Of a stretch of 64,000 nt of DNA, positions 55,393 to 64,000 are shown piece by piece. A program made the translations under genes and the position numbers. The stretch is from Roseibium litorale (GTDB lineage Bacteria > Pseudomonadota > Alphaproteobacteria > Rhizobiales > Stappiaceae): the NCBI RefSeq assembly GCF_014842915.1, contig NZ_JACYXI010000012.1:1-64000 (forward strand), in the 5' to 3' direction. Numbering within the stretch: position 1 is the first letter of the stretch; each line of letters opens with the position of its first letter. Below the pieces are notes generated by a model. The model saw only the letters and a list, made by a program, of their open reading frames with translations. It made no database searches and had not been told where the DNA came from.

Positions 55393-56876
55393 AGCTTTAT
55401 CCAGGCGGTCTTGAGGTCGAAAAACTTGTCGAAGGCGTGAAGCGACTTGTCATGGCCGTTGCCCGACTGCTTGACGCCGCCGAGCGGCACGGTGATATCC
55501 GCTCCGCCATAGGTGTTGACGTGAACCACGCCGGCCTTGACGGCACGGATCATCCGGTGGGCGCGCGACAGGTTTGCCGTCCAGACAGCGGCCGCAAGGC
55601 CGAACTGGGTTCCATTGGCGATCGCCACGGCTTCCTCCTCCGTGTCGAACGGAATGACGGCAAGAACAGGTCCGAAAACCTCTTCCTGAGCCAAGGCGTC
55701 CTCCGGCGAAACCCCGGCGACGATGGTCGGCGCCATGTAAAAGCCGCCGCTGTCTTCCCGCACCCGGTGCCCGCCCGTGACAATCGTCCGGCCCTTCGCG
55801 CGGGCCTCTGCCACGAAGCGCAGATTCTGGGCAAGCTGGCGCTCCGAATTGATCGCCCCTGCCGACGTCGCCGGATCGAGCGGATCGCCTACAACCATTG
55901 CCTCCGCCACCGACTTGAGCTTCGCGACGAAGGCGTCATGGATGGTGCGCTCGACCAGCAGCCGGGACCCGGCAACGCAAACCTGACCCGAATTGCGGAA
56001 GATCCCATGGGCCGAGACCTTGGCGGCCTCATCCAGGTCCGGGGCGTCGGCAAAGACGATGTTCGGCGACTTGCCGCCCAGTTCGAGATAGACACGCTTG
56101 AAGTTCGACCGCGCCGACGCCTCAAGAAGCCGCCGGCCGGTGGGGCCGGAACCGGTGAAGACCAGAACGTCCACATCCATGCTCTCGGCGATCGCAGCCC
56201 CCACAGTCGCGCCTTCGCCCGTCACGACATTGAGCACACCGCGCGGCAATCCAGCATCCAAGGCCAGCTCCGCGATCCGGAGCAACGTCAGGGACGCGGT
56301 CTCCGCCGGCTTCAGGACAACCGTGCATCCCGCGGCAAGCGCCGGGCCGAGCTTCCAGGCGCCGATCATCAGGGGAAAGTTCCAGGGTACGATCGCGCCA
56401 ACGACACCCGCAGGTTCGCGATGGACCAGCCCCAACGTGCCCGGAGCGGCCGGTGCGATTTCGCCGTAGAGTTTGTCGGCAGCCTCGGCGAAGTAGCGGA
56501 TCGTTGCTGCCGCGGATACCGGTTCCGCCTTGAAGGCCATCGAGATCTCGGTGCCGTTGTTGCGGACACCGAGCACGGCGAGCTCCAGCGCGTGCGCATC
56601 GACGAGATCAGCCCACTTGAGCAGAACCGCCTTGCGCGCAGCCGGAGACAGGCCCGACCAGCGTCCGTCGTCGAAGGCTTTCCGGGCCGCGGATATGGCT
56701 GCGGCTGCATCGTCTGCGGTCCCGCGCGGCATCGTGGTCAGCACCGAGCCGTCAAGCGGGGAGACGACATCCATCGTGCCGCCGCCGGAAGCCTGGCAAC
56801 GTGCGCCGTCGATGACGTGAGCCGCCGGAGCAACAGGTGCGTCCCGCAATGCGGTCAGCTTTTCTCGGTCAATCAT
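55389..56876 (-). CDS. NAD(P)-dependent aldehyde dehydrogenase
   Basis: Oxidises an aldehyde to the carboxylic acid. The protein has 495 residues: GAIVPWNFPLMIGAWKLGPALAAG (cofactor), YLELGGKSPNIVFAD (general-base Glu), NSGQVCVAGSRLLVE (nucleophile Cys300) and VPLGGVKQSGNGHDKS at the C-terminus. Resembles gamma-glutamyl-gamma-aminobutyraldehyde and related amino-aldehyde dehydrogenases (PuuC type). First gene of the leftward operon; probably controlled by the adjacent IclR regulator. Confidence 0.92.
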   Translation of the reverse strand: MIDREKLTALRDAPVAPAAHVIDGARCQASGGGTMDVVSPLDGSVLTTMPRGTADDAAAAISAARKAFDDGRWSGLSPAARKAVLLKWADLVDAHALELAVLGVRNNGTEISMAFKAEPVSAAATIRYFAEAADKLYGEIAPAAPGTLGLVHREPAGVVGAIVPWNFPLMIGAWKLGPALAAGCTVVLKPAETASLTLLRIAELALDAGLPRGVLNVVTGEGATVGAAIAESMDVDVLVFTGSGPTGRRLLEASARSNFKRVYLELGGKSPNIVFADAPDLDEAAKVSAHGIFRNSGQVCVAGSRLLVERTIHDAFVAKLKSVAEAMVVGDPLDPATSAGAINSERQLAQNLRFVAEARAKGRTIVTGGHRVREDSGGFYMAPTIVAGVSPEDALAQEEVFGPVLAVIPFDTEEEAVAIANGTQFGLAAAVWTANLSRAHRMIRAVKAGVVHVNTYGGADITVPLGGVKQSGNGHDKSLHAFDKFFDLKTAWIKL

Positions 56877-56999
56877 TGGTTTATTATTCTCACCATCATT
56901 TCATATATCGTGCCAATCCGCACGCTGCCTGTCAATCGCGAAAACGCCGCACCCGGGCGGCAGCGCGTTCGGATTGGTGAGAAAGGCGATAGGAGAAGG

Positions 57000-57797
57000 T
57001 CAGGTGATGGTTGCCAGCAAGCGCGCGGCAGCGTCGGTGTAGTGGCGCGGATTCTGGCCGCCAAGACCGGCCGTGATGAGACCGGCTGCGCGAATGACCG
57101 CAGTTATGCTCAACCGTCTTTGATCTTCCGTCATGCGGTGAGAGGGCGTTGAAACCGACACGGCTCCGCATGCCAGACCGGCCCGGTCGAAAATTGGGGC
57201 GGCTATGCCGTGCACGTCTTCCTCATTGGTCTGGTCGGATTCGGAGACGCCGCATTTGCGAACCTCTTCGAGACGGGCGAGGATTGCCGCGCTGTCGGTT
57301 ATGGTGAAGGGGGTCTTTGCCTGAAGTGGCCGCGAGAGCACGCTCTTGAGCAGCTTCTCGCTGCAATAGGCGAGGGTCGCGAGACCAGAGGCGGTGCAGT
57401 GAAAGGGCAGAATTTCACCTGCCACAAGCGAAACCCGGTTTCCTTTACGGCTTTCGCAGGTGGCTATGTTCGCCAGCGCGCGGCCCGAAATCAGCGAAGC
57501 ATGAGCCGTCTCACCGGTCGCCGCCGACAGCTCCTCAAGAATGGGCTGGACGATGGAGCTGATGGGAAAGGCGGTTTCGCGCACCCGCGCAAGCCTCAGC
57601 ACGCCCGCGCCCAGACGGTAGAGGCGGGAGTCTGCCTGCTGCTCGACGAGGCCCGACTCCGCCATTGCTCCCATCATCCGGTGGACTGCCGCCTTATCCA
57701 TGCCGGAGCGGCGGGCGAGTTCCGACAGTCCGAGTTCGGGCTCCTCCTCGGAGAAAAACTCAAGCAGTGTGAGTGCCTTTGCGACTGTAGAGGACAC
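57000..57797 (-). CDS. IclR family transcriptional regulator
   Basis: The regulator has about 265 residues: winged helix (SSTVAKALTLLEFFSEEEPELGLSELARRSGMDKAAVHRMMGAM) and an IclR effector domain (HASLISGRALANIATCESRKG, LPFHCTASGLATLAY, CGVSESDQTNEEDVHGIAAPIFD). The GTG at 57797 has AAAGGGAAG upstream; the ATG at 57854 has none but cannot be excluded. It sits between the leftward ALDH operon and the rightward Tct operon and probably governs both in response to the imported substrate. Confidence 0.9.
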   Translation of the reverse strand: MSSTVAKALTLLEFFSEEEPELGLSELARRSGMDKAAVHRMMGAMAESGLVEQQADSRLYRLGAGVLRLARVRETAFPISSIVQPILEELSAATGETAHASLISGRALANIATCESRKGNRVSLVAGEILPFHCTASGLATLAYCSEKLLKSVLSRPLQAKTPFTITDSAAILARLEEVRKCGVSESDQTNEEDVHGIAAPIFDRAGLACGAVSVSTPSHRMTEDQRRLSITAVIRAAGLITAGLGGQNPRHYTDAAARLLATIT

Positions 57798-57916
57798 TTT
57801 TGACTTCCCTTTCTGCGGCCACGCCAAAGCGGCATGGGCCGGAAGCGTTGACATGCTAAGTATTTTTGTCTTAATATCACCAGCGTTGTGAATAAATCAC
57901 CACCAAGGGGATGTCA

Positions 57917-58852
57917 ATGTCTATTCTCAAGTCAGTGCTGGGCGCGGCACTTCTCTCCGCCCTCATCACGCCGGCCCTTGCCGAATATCCAGATAAGCCC
58001 GTCAGCTTCGTTGTTCCCTTTCCTCCTGGAGATCTTGAGGATGTCCTCACCCGCATGATTGCCGAAGACTTTCAGGCGGAGTATGGCGTCGCAGCGGCGG
58101 TGGTGAACCGTCCCTCCGATGGCGGACCCTTTCCGGGAGCCGCCTCCGTCGCCACCGCGCCTGCCGATGGCTACACAATCGGCTCTTTCGTTGTAGATAT
58201 CCCTGTCGTCGGACCCGAAGTGGGCGTGCCGGCCCTGTCGCCGGATCCGTTCGAGCCGCTCGGCATCTTTCTGACCTATCCATTCGTCATTGCTGCCAGC
58301 AAGGACAAGCCATACAGCACCATGCAGGAACTCGCGGACTACTCTGCCGAAAACCCGCAGGTGCTCGGCCATTTCGGCGCATTCCTGCTTCCCACACAAG
58401 CCACCTTCGCAGCCGCCAAGGAAATGGGCTTCGCATGGGGGGCTGAAGCGTCCTCGGACGCGCTCGACTGCAACTCGCTGGCCTCGGGTGACTTTGACGT
58501 CGTCAACACGACGATCCAGCAGGTTCTGCCTTGCCTCGACAAGGTCAATATCCTGGCCACGATTACCGAAAAGCCGATTTCCGTTGTGCCGGACGCGCCG
58601 TCGCTTGCCTCCGTTGCGCCCAACCTGAACATTTCGCTCTGGAACGGCCTGTTCGTCCGCAAGGATACCCCTCAGGACGTGCGGGAAAAGATCATCGCGG
58701 TGGCCGAGAAGACCATGTCTTCAGACCGCGCCAAGGAACTCGCCGCCCAGACCGGCGCCATCATCTATTGGATGAACGCAGAGGATGCGAAGGCGCGCAT
58801 CGCCTCGGACATCAAGGTGTCTGGCGCGATCAACAAGATGATCGCGGAATAA
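57917..58852 (+). CDS. tctC: Tripartite tricarboxylate transporter substrate-binding protein
   Basis: Periplasmic receptor of a TTT transporter, about 311 residues. The signal peptide ends near PALA|EYPDKPV; YPDKPVSFVVPFPPGD is the canonical TctC opening, followed by VVNRPSDGG. Family ligands are carboxylates such as citrate, terephthalate or amino-acid-like acids; this one is unknown. AAGGGG six bases before the ATG at 57917 favours it over 57911. First gene of the rightward operon. Confidence 0.92.
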   Translation: MSILKSVLGAALLSALITPALAEYPDKPVSFVVPFPPGDLEDVLTRMIAEDFQAEYGVAAAVVNRPSDGGPFPGAASVATAPADGYTIGSFVVDIPVVGPEVGVPALSPDPFEPLGIFLTYPFVIAASKDKPYSTMQELADYSAENPQVLGHFGAFLLPTQATFAAAKEMGFAWGAEASSDALDCNSLASGDFDVVNTTIQQVLPCLDKVNILATITEKPISVVPDAPSLASVAPNLNISLWNGLFVRKDTPQDVREKIIAVAEKTMSSDRAKELAAQTGAIIYWMNAEDAKARIASDIKVSGAINKMIAE

Positions 58853-58961
58853 TCCTGACCTGATCGCAGGCCGCGTCTCTGGCGCGGCCGCTTGTTTCTG
58901 ATGCCACCGGAAACGTTCCGGCGAAGCCGGGACGCGGTGAATGTTTTTGCCAGGGGTTATG

Positions 58962-59501
58962 ATGAGCGAGAACACCACAGAAGAGCCGCATGTGTTTCCC
59001 GTTGGCCGCCGGCCGGGTGAAATTCTCTTCGCCACGCTGACCATGGTGATTGCGCTGGCCCTGCTTGCCGCGATCTTTTGGCAAACAACCTGGTTGCCAG
59101 GAAAACGGCTGGCGGCGCAGCCGCGCTTCTGGCCGGGACTGTCGCTGCTCGGCGTTGTCATTTTCGGCTTTCTTCACGCCATGTCCCGGCTTCGTGTCAC
59201 CCGCACGCCAGGCCGCTGGATCGAGGCGACCGTCTGGGTCCGGTCCCTCGAGTTCATCTGCTGGTACATGCTTTATGTGTGGGCGATCCCGGTCGTCGGT
59301 TATCTGAGCGCAACCGTCCTCTTCTGCTCCGCGCTGGCGTTCCGCCTTGGTTATCGCGGCCGCATGATCGGCTGGGCCGCCCTTTTCGGTCTTTGCGTCG
59401 TTCTGTTCTTCAAGACCGCCATGAACGTGAAGATTCCGGGCGGTGCGATCTACGAGTTCGCGCCGGAGTCCCTCCGCTACATTCTCCTCCGTTATTTCTA
59501 A
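58962..59501 (+). CDS. tctB: Tripartite tricarboxylate transporter small membrane subunit
   Basis: The protein has 179 residues with about four membrane helices (DUF1468 domain): GEILFATLTMVIALALLAAIFW, SLLGVVIFGFLHAM, FICWYMLYVWAIPVVGYLSATVLFC and WAALFGLCVVLFF. AGGGG lies five bases before the ATG at 58962. Pairs with TctA in the inner membrane. Confidence 0.9.
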   Translation: MSENTTEEPHVFPVGRRPGEILFATLTMVIALALLAAIFWQTTWLPGKRLAAQPRFWPGLSLLGVVIFGFLHAMSRLRVTRTPGRWIEATVWVRSLEFICWYMLYVWAIPVVGYLSATVLFCSALAFRLGYRGRMIGWAALFGLCVVLFFKTAMNVKIPGGAIYEFAPESLRYILLRYF

Positions 59502-59512
59502 GGCCATCCCTT

Positions 59513-61009
59513 ATGGACCTCCTTCTCTCAAGCATCGAACTGATCGCCCGCTGGGACGTTATGGCCGCTCTCTTCATCGGCTCGATCGGCGGCGTTCTCG
59601 TCGGCGCGCTTCCTGGCGTCGGTGCAGCGGTTGCCATCGCGATCGTCCTGCCGGTGACCTTCTCACTCGAACCGATCGTCGGCCTCACCGCTCTACTGGG
59701 CATCTATGGCTCGTCCATGTTCGGCGGCGCCATACCGGCCATCCTGGTCAACACACCGGGCACTCCCGTCAACGCGCTGACCACCTACGACGGCTTCCCG
59801 ATGACCCAGCGCGGCGAGGCGCGGCGTGCGCTCAGCCTGGCCTATTCCGCTTCGTTCTTCGGCGCGCTGTTTTCGATTGCCGCCTTGATGCTCTTGGCGC
59901 CGGTGCTGGCGAGCATCGCCCCGATGTTCGGCTCGCGTGAGATCTTTCTTGCAGCCTTCCTCGGCATCCTGATGGTCATCATCACCCATCGTGGCCAGGT
60001 GCTCGCGGCCGGTATTCTTGCCTTTCTGGGCATCTTCATCCAGACGATAGGGATCGAGGGCACCGCTTACACCCAGCGTTACACCTTTGATCTTCCGATC
60101 CTGCAGTCGGGTGTCAATCTGATCGTCGTGGTGCTTGGGCTTTTCGCCATTAGCCAGGCCCTGATCCTGTTCATGGACAAAGATAAGCAGACAACGTTTC
60201 CCAAGGTCGAGAAAGTGGGCTTCTTCGAGCAGATGAGGGATCTGTGGATCTACCGCCGCATCGCCACCGTCGGCTCATCCTTTGGCGTCATCTGCGGCAT
60301 GATTCCAGGTGTCGGCGAATTCATGTCACAGTTCATGTCCTACGCCTATGCTCAGCGCACGTCCAAAACCCCCGAGCTGTTCGGCAAGGGTAATCCGGAG
60401 GGCATTGTCGCGTCCGAGGCTGCCAACAATTCGGTGCCAGCTGCGGCCATGATCCCGCTTCTTGCCCTCGGCATTCCCGGCGAGGAACTGACTGCGATGA
60501 TGCTGGCCGTGTTTTACGTGCACAACGTCATTCCCGGCCCGCAGCTGTTCTCAGGGCAGATGGATTTCGTTCTGGCACTCTATATCTGCCTGCTCCTTCT
60601 CAACGTCATTGTGGTCGTTTTTCTCTTCTTTGCGACGACCACCCTCATGCGTGCGATGGCGATTCCGAACCGTTTCCTCGGGATGATGATCCTCACCTTC
60701 AGCCTCATCGGCATCTATTCGCTGCGCAATTCGCTGGCCGATGTCGCAACCGCTTCTGCCTTCGGCGTATTCGGGTTCATTCTGAAGCGCCTCGACTATC
60801 CGACCTCACCGATCATCCTTGGTATCGTGCTTGGCAAACTGATGGAGGACAAGCTGCGGACCGCGACGGCGCGTGTCCACTCTTTTTGGGAATTCATCGA
60901 CCGTCCGATCGCCTTTATCCTCTTTTCCCTCATCGTGATCGCATTGGGGGTTCAAGCCTGGACTGTCTGGAAAGACTGGACCGCCAAGAAAGAGAACGAG
61001 AATGCCTGA
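59513..61009 (+). CDS. tctA: Tripartite tricarboxylate transporter large membrane subunit
   Basis: The 498-residue channel subunit has about 11-12 helices. The TctA signature GALPGVGAAVAIAIVLPVTF near residue 35 and its second copy CGMIPGVGEFMSQFMSYAYAQ near residue 270 are clear, as are YGSSMFGGAIPAILVNTPGTP and GIPGEELTAMMLAVF. The ATG at 59513 is 11 bases after tctB. The last eight bases overlap the following PLP enzyme gene, so transport and metabolism are coupled. Confidence 0.94.
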   Translation: MDLLLSSIELIARWDVMAALFIGSIGGVLVGALPGVGAAVAIAIVLPVTFSLEPIVGLTALLGIYGSSMFGGAIPAILVNTPGTPVNALTTYDGFPMTQRGEARRALSLAYSASFFGALFSIAALMLLAPVLASIAPMFGSREIFLAAFLGILMVIITHRGQVLAAGILAFLGIFIQTIGIEGTAYTQRYTFDLPILQSGVNLIVVVLGLFAISQALILFMDKDKQTTFPKVEKVGFFEQMRDLWIYRRIATVGSSFGVICGMIPGVGEFMSQFMSYAYAQRTSKTPELFGKGNPEGIVASEAANNSVPAAAMIPLLALGIPGEELTAMMLAVFYVHNVIPGPQLFSGQMDFVLALYICLLLLNVIVVVFLFFATTTLMRAMAIPNRFLGMMILTFSLIGIYSLRNSLADVATASAFGVFGFILKRLDYPTSPIILGIVLGKLMEDKLRTATARVHSFWEFIDRPIAFILFSLIVIALGVQAWTVWKDWTAKKENENA

Positions 61010-62279
61010 TCTGCTCAGCCGCCGCCGCGCGCTCCTCGGCCCGAATGTCTCGACCTTCTACGACGACCCGATCCATGTCGTTCGCGGCGAAGGTGTATGG
61101 CTCTGGGACGAGGAGGGGAACAAGTATCTCGACTGCTACAACAACGTTCCCCATGTCGGTCACTGTAATCCCCGCGTGGTCAGCGCCATTTGTGCGCAGG
61201 CGGGGGTGCTCAACACACATACCCGCTATCTGCACGAGGGCATCCTGGATTATGTCGAGCGGCTGACGTCGACGTTCGCAGATCCGCTCGGTACGGCGAT
61301 CCTGACCTGCACTGGCTCAGAAGCGAACGACATCGCCCTCAGGATGGCCGAAGCGATGACCGGCAAACGCGGAATCGTCGCAACCGATGCGACCTATCAC
61401 GGCAACACCACGCTGGTCAGCCACCTGTCCAAGTCCAATGTGCCGGAGGTCGGGTTCGGCCTTGGAAAATATCTGCGCCACGTCGAAGCGCCGGACAGCT
61501 ACCGGATCGCGGATCCGGACGGCCGCCACTTCGCGGCAAGGGTTCAGGAGGCCATTGACGACCTGGAAGCTTCGGGCATCGGCTTTGCAGCGCTGATTGT
61601 CTGCCCGCTTTTCCTCAACGAAGGGTTCCCGGCCCAGGCCGAAGGCTGGCTCAGGCCCGCGGCCGAGGCCGTTCGCCGCGCAGGCGGGCTGCTGATCTGC
61701 GACGAGGTGCAATCAGGTTTTGGCCGGTGCGGCAGCCATTTTTGGGCGCATCAGAAACAGGGCGTGGTCCCTGACGTGGTCACTCTGGGCAAACCGATGG
61801 GCAACGGACATCCGGTCGCCGGTCTCGTCACCACACCGGAGATCATGGCCCGTTTCCGCAGCTCCTTCCGCTACTTCAACACGTTTGGCGGCAACCCGGT
61901 TTCTTGTGCCGCCGCCATGGCTGTGCTTGAGGAACTTGAGGAAAAGAACCTCCAGGCCAACGCAGCCCGCATCGGCAAGCTGGCAGCAGAAAGACTTACC
62001 GAACTTGCTGGAAAATATGAGGTCATCGGCGACGTGCGGCAGAGCGGCATGGTGTTCGGTGCCGAGTTCGTCCTTGACCGGGACACCAAGGAACCTGCCA
62101 GCGCCTACACCGATCGCGTGGTTAACGCCATGCGCCATCGCGGCATCATCCTGTCGAAGCTCGGCCGCCACAAGAACATGCTTAAGATCCGCCCGCCCAT
62201 GCCGTTTGCGGAAGAGCACCTGCATCTGCTGATCGATACGCTGGACTCCGTCCTCGCTGAAATGCCGGCGCGCGCATGA
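61002..62279 (+). CDS. Class III PLP enzyme, AGXT2L phospho-lyase-like
   Basis: A 425-residue PLP fold type I protein. Its N-terminal stretch ([53 protein letters not shown]) closely follows human AGXT2L1/AGXT2L2, which cleave phosphoethanolamine and 5-phosphohydroxylysine to aldehyde, ammonia and phosphate. Also [18 protein letters not shown] and [14 protein letters not shown] with Lys264. The next gene encodes a hydroxylysine-kinase-like protein that would supply the phosphorylated substrate. The pairing makes a phospho-lyase more likely than a transaminase. Both remain inference. Confidence 0.85.
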   Translation: MPDLLSRRRALLGPNVSTFYDDPIHVVRGEGVWLWDEEGNKYLDCYNNVPHVGHCNPRVVSAICAQAGVLNTHTRYLHEGILDYVERLTSTFADPLGTAILTCTGSEANDIALRMAEAMTGKRGIVATDATYHGNTTLVSHLSKSNVPEVGFGLGKYLRHVEAPDSYRIADPDGRHFAARVQEAIDDLEASGIGFAALIVCPLFLNEGFPAQAEGWLRPAAEAVRRAGGLLICDEVQSGFGRCGSHFWAHQKQGVVPDVVTLGKPMGNGHPVAGLVTTPEIMARFRSSFRYFNTFGGNPVSCAAAMAVLEELEEKNLQANAARIGKLAAERLTELAGKYEVIGDVRQSGMVFGAEFVLDRDTKEPASAYTDRVVNAMRHRGIILSKLGRHKNMLKIRPPMPFAEEHLHLLIDTLDSVLAEMPARA

Positions 62280-63223
62280 GCGAACTTGCAGCAAAAGCCC
62301 TTGTCCTCTGGGGCATGTCGGAAGCGTCCTGCGACTTTGTCGCCGGACGCGAGAACCAGGTTTTCAAGGTTAAAGGCGACCGCGGGACTTTCGCGCTGCG
62401 CATCCGACGGCCTGGCTTGCGCAGCGTTACGGAACTCCGCTCCGAGCTTGTCTGGCTCGATGCCATGGACCGGGCCGGCCTATCGGTGCCACGCCCCGAG
62501 CCGTCGGCATCGGGATTTCTCCTGGAGACGGTCGATGGCCATCAGGTTGATCTGGTCGGATGGCTGGACGGGCGTCCCTTGGGCCGGAGCCGGGAACCGC
62601 TGGAGCTGGACAATCCCGCCGGGATATTCTTTGCACTTGGCCGGGAACTCGCCCGGCTGCACGATGCCAGCGACGCCTTCGTTCCGCCGAAGGGGTTTTT
62701 GCGCGTCCATTGGGACGCCGACGGACTCCTTGGCGATGATCCGCTCTGGGGCCGGTTCTGGGAAAATCCCTCGCTGGATGCGGAGACGCGCAACCTGCTG
62801 CTGACTTTCCGGTCCAAGGCGGGAGAGGAGCTCAAACGTCTTTCCTCCACGCTCGACTATGGTCTGATCCACGCCGACCCTGTCCGCGAGAACGTGTTGC
62901 TGGACGGCGACTGTCTCCGGTTCATCGATTTCGACGATGGTGGCTACGGTTTTCGTCTCTTCGATATCGCGACCGCGCTGCTGAAGAACCGCAAGGAGCC
63001 GGACTATATGACTCTGAAAGCAAACCTGATCGAGGGCTACGCCTCTGTCAGGCAGCTGGACATGAGCCGGCTCGGCCTGTTCATGGCGCTGCGGGCGGTA
63101 ACCTATGTGGGGTGGGTTGTGCCCCGTATGGGGGAGGAGGGCTCACCAATTCGTAACACGCGCTTCGTAGCTGACGCGTGTGAACTTTGTTCGGACTATC
63201 TGCGCCAGAGTGCCGCGATCTAA
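62276..63223 (+). CDS. APH-fold kinase, hydroxylysine kinase-like
   Basis: The 315-residue kinase belongs to the aminoglycoside phosphotransferase/choline kinase fold. GRENQVFKVKGDRGTFALRI (nucleotide loop and Lys), LIHADPVRENVLL (catalytic loop, H199 and D201) and LRFIDFDDGGYGFRLFDIATAL (metal-binding Asp) closely match human hydroxylysine kinase (AGPHD1) and bacterial homologues. It overlaps the phospho-lyase-like gene by four bases. Predicted to phosphorylate a hydroxyl of an amino alcohol or hydroxy amino acid. Confidence 0.87.
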   Translation: MSELAAKALVLWGMSEASCDFVAGRENQVFKVKGDRGTFALRIRRPGLRSVTELRSELVWLDAMDRAGLSVPRPEPSASGFLLETVDGHQVDLVGWLDGRPLGRSREPLELDNPAGIFFALGRELARLHDASDAFVPPKGFLRVHWDADGLLGDDPLWGRFWENPSLDAETRNLLLTFRSKAGEELKRLSSTLDYGLIHADPVRENVLLDGDCLRFIDFDDGGYGFRLFDIATALLKNRKEPDYMTLKANLIEGYASVRQLDMSRLGLFMALRAVTYVGWVVPRMGEEGSPIRNTRFVADACELCSDYLRQSAAI

Positions 63224-63236
63224 GGGAGAGACCGCC

Positions 63237-64000
63237 ATGACCAAGACGATCCTCGTAATCGGAACGTTCGACACCAAGGCCGAGGAACTCGACTACCTTA
63301 TCAAGCGAATCCGGAACCAGGGCGGCAACGTCGTTGCGATGGACGTCAGCGTGCTGGGCGACCCCTCCCAGCCGGTGGATGTGACGAAACACGAGGTCGC
63401 GGGAGCTGTCGGCGAAACCATCGAAGTCTTGATCGCGCTCGGCGAGGAGGGCGAGGCCTTCGAAAGAATGAGCGCCGGTGCTGCTGTCATGACCCGCCGC
63501 CTGTTCGATGAGGGCAAGGTCGACGGCATGATCGCGCTCGGCGGCTCCATGGGGACCGACCTGGCGCTCGATTGCGCCCAGGCGCTTCCGATCGGCGTGC
63601 CGAAATACATCGTCTCCACGGTCGCCGGCTCGCCCCTCATTGCCGCGGAACGGATGGCTGTCGATGTGCAGTTCATCCTCTGGGCAGGTGGTCTCTACGG
63701 CCTTAATCCGCTGTGCCGGTCCTCGCTGAGCCAGGCTGCCGGCGCGGTTCTGGGGGCTGCACTCTCCGTGGAACCGCCCAGGTTCGACAGACCGGTGATC
63801 GGCATGACCTCTCTCGGCTCGTCCTGCCTCAAATACATGAAGCGCCTGCATCCGGCCCTGACGGCACGCGGCTACGACGTGGCGGTGTTCCACACCACGG
63901 GCATGGGCGGTATGGCCTTTGAGCGGTTGGCTGCAGAAGGCGCATTTGCCTGCGTGATGGATTTCTCGCTTCAGGAACTCGTCAACGTTCTGCACGGATC
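63237..64000 (+). CDS. Tm-1-like ATP-binding protein (UPF0261), truncated by window
   Basis: 254 codons are visible and open at the window end. TILVIGTFDTKAEELDYLIKRI, VDGMIALGGSMGTDLAL, PKYIVSTVAGSPL and PVIGMTSLGSSCLKYM match the UPF0261/Tm-1 family, about 400 residues long, whose plant member blocks tobamovirus replication and whose bacterial role is unknown. AAGGGAGAG upstream supports the start. Thirteen bases after the kinase gene, so part of the Tct operon. A TIM-barrel PEP-hydrolase-like partner often follows such genes and could lie beyond the window. Confidence 0.9.
   Translation, partial: MTKTILVIGTFDTKAEELDYLIKRIRNQGGNVVAMDVSVLGDPSQPVDVTKHEVAGAVGETIEVLIALGEEGEAFERMSAGAAVMTRRLFDEGKVDGMIALGGSMGTDLALDCAQALPIGVPKYIVSTVAGSPLIAAERMAVDVQFILWAGGLYGLNPLCRSSLSQAAGAVLGAALSVEPPRFDRPVIGMTSLGSSCLKYMKRLHPALTARGYDVAVFHTTGMGGMAFERLAAEGAFACVMDFSLQELVNVLHG

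Noticed and set aside
59078-59512. Longer N-terminus for TctA
   Set aside because: The extension runs through tctB in another frame; the ATG at 59513 gives the normal TctA start.

Overview
The window looks like chromosomal DNA of a marine or soil alphaproteobacterium of the Hyphomicrobiales, most plausibly the Stappiaceae (Roseibium/Labrenzia/Pannonibacter type). This placement is inference. It rests on the GC-rich sequence with strong GC third-position bias, a fused anthranilate synthase trpE(G) preceded by a Trp leader peptide as in rhizobia, TGA-N9-TCA iron boxes of the RirA type, an RhtX-type siderophore permease, and short palindromic intergenic repeats of the kind common in this order. 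I see no rRNA, tRNA, CRISPR array or intact prophage.

Region 1 (1-32.5 kb) is a housekeeping and sensory mosaic. The first 46 bases are the start of a probable transposase gene. Then come a bacterial luciferase-like monooxygenase, a TetR regulator and an Old Yellow Enzyme; the regulator and both enzymes appear tied together by a shared 14-bp operator. These are followed by a degenerate GGDEF membrane protein, ilvD, an exported PRC-barrel protein, an Aer-like PAS protein with a partner soluble chemoreceptor, and an exported protein made of six GNDDKVI repeats. Next are a membrane-anchored AraC regulator facing an alpha/beta hydrolase across tandem 22-bp repeats, two MFS transporters around a MarR regulator, and trpE(G) with a legible attenuator (14-residue leader with three consecutive Trp codons). 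A large membrane chemoreceptor, a second luciferase-like oxidoreductase, a Cys/His-rich unknown protein, sthA, an FKBP isomerase, a ROK kinase, several exported unknown proteins, a LysR regulator and mmsA complete the region.

Region 2 (32.5-53.1 kb) is dominated by iron acquisition. A heme/hemoglobin-type TonB receptor at 33.6 kb and an eight-gene siderophore locus (40.8-53.1 kb) each carry the same upstream palindrome TGAGTAT-N3-ACTCA. The locus encodes an MFS exporter, an amine N-hydroxylase (IucD/RhbE type), two NIS synthetases (IucA and IucC types), an acetyltransferase (IucB type), a TonB receptor, an RhtX/FptX permease and a siderophore-interacting flavoprotein. No rhbA/rhbB-like genes for making diaminopropane are present, so an aerobactin-type lysine/citrate hydroxamate is the simplest guess for the product. 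Between the two iron loci lie a DMT exporter with a divergent Lrp regulator, gabD and pdxY.

Region 3 (53.1-64 kb) starts with a decayed IS3-family transposase fragment and then holds an apparent catabolic island. A leftward operon encodes a class III aminotransferase, a HAD hydrolase and an aldehyde dehydrogenase. An IclR regulator sits next to a rightward operon encoding a complete tripartite tricarboxylate (TctCBA) transporter, a class III PLP enzyme resembling the phospho-lyases for phosphoethanolamine/phosphohydroxylysine (AGXT2L family), an APH-fold kinase resembling hydroxylysine kinase, and a Tm-1-like (UPF0261) protein that runs off the window. Together they suggest import of a small hydroxy-amine or carboxylate, phosphorylation of its hydroxyl, elimination of phosphate and ammonia to an aldehyde, and oxidation of that aldehyde. 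This is the most likely candidate here for an undescribed pathway.
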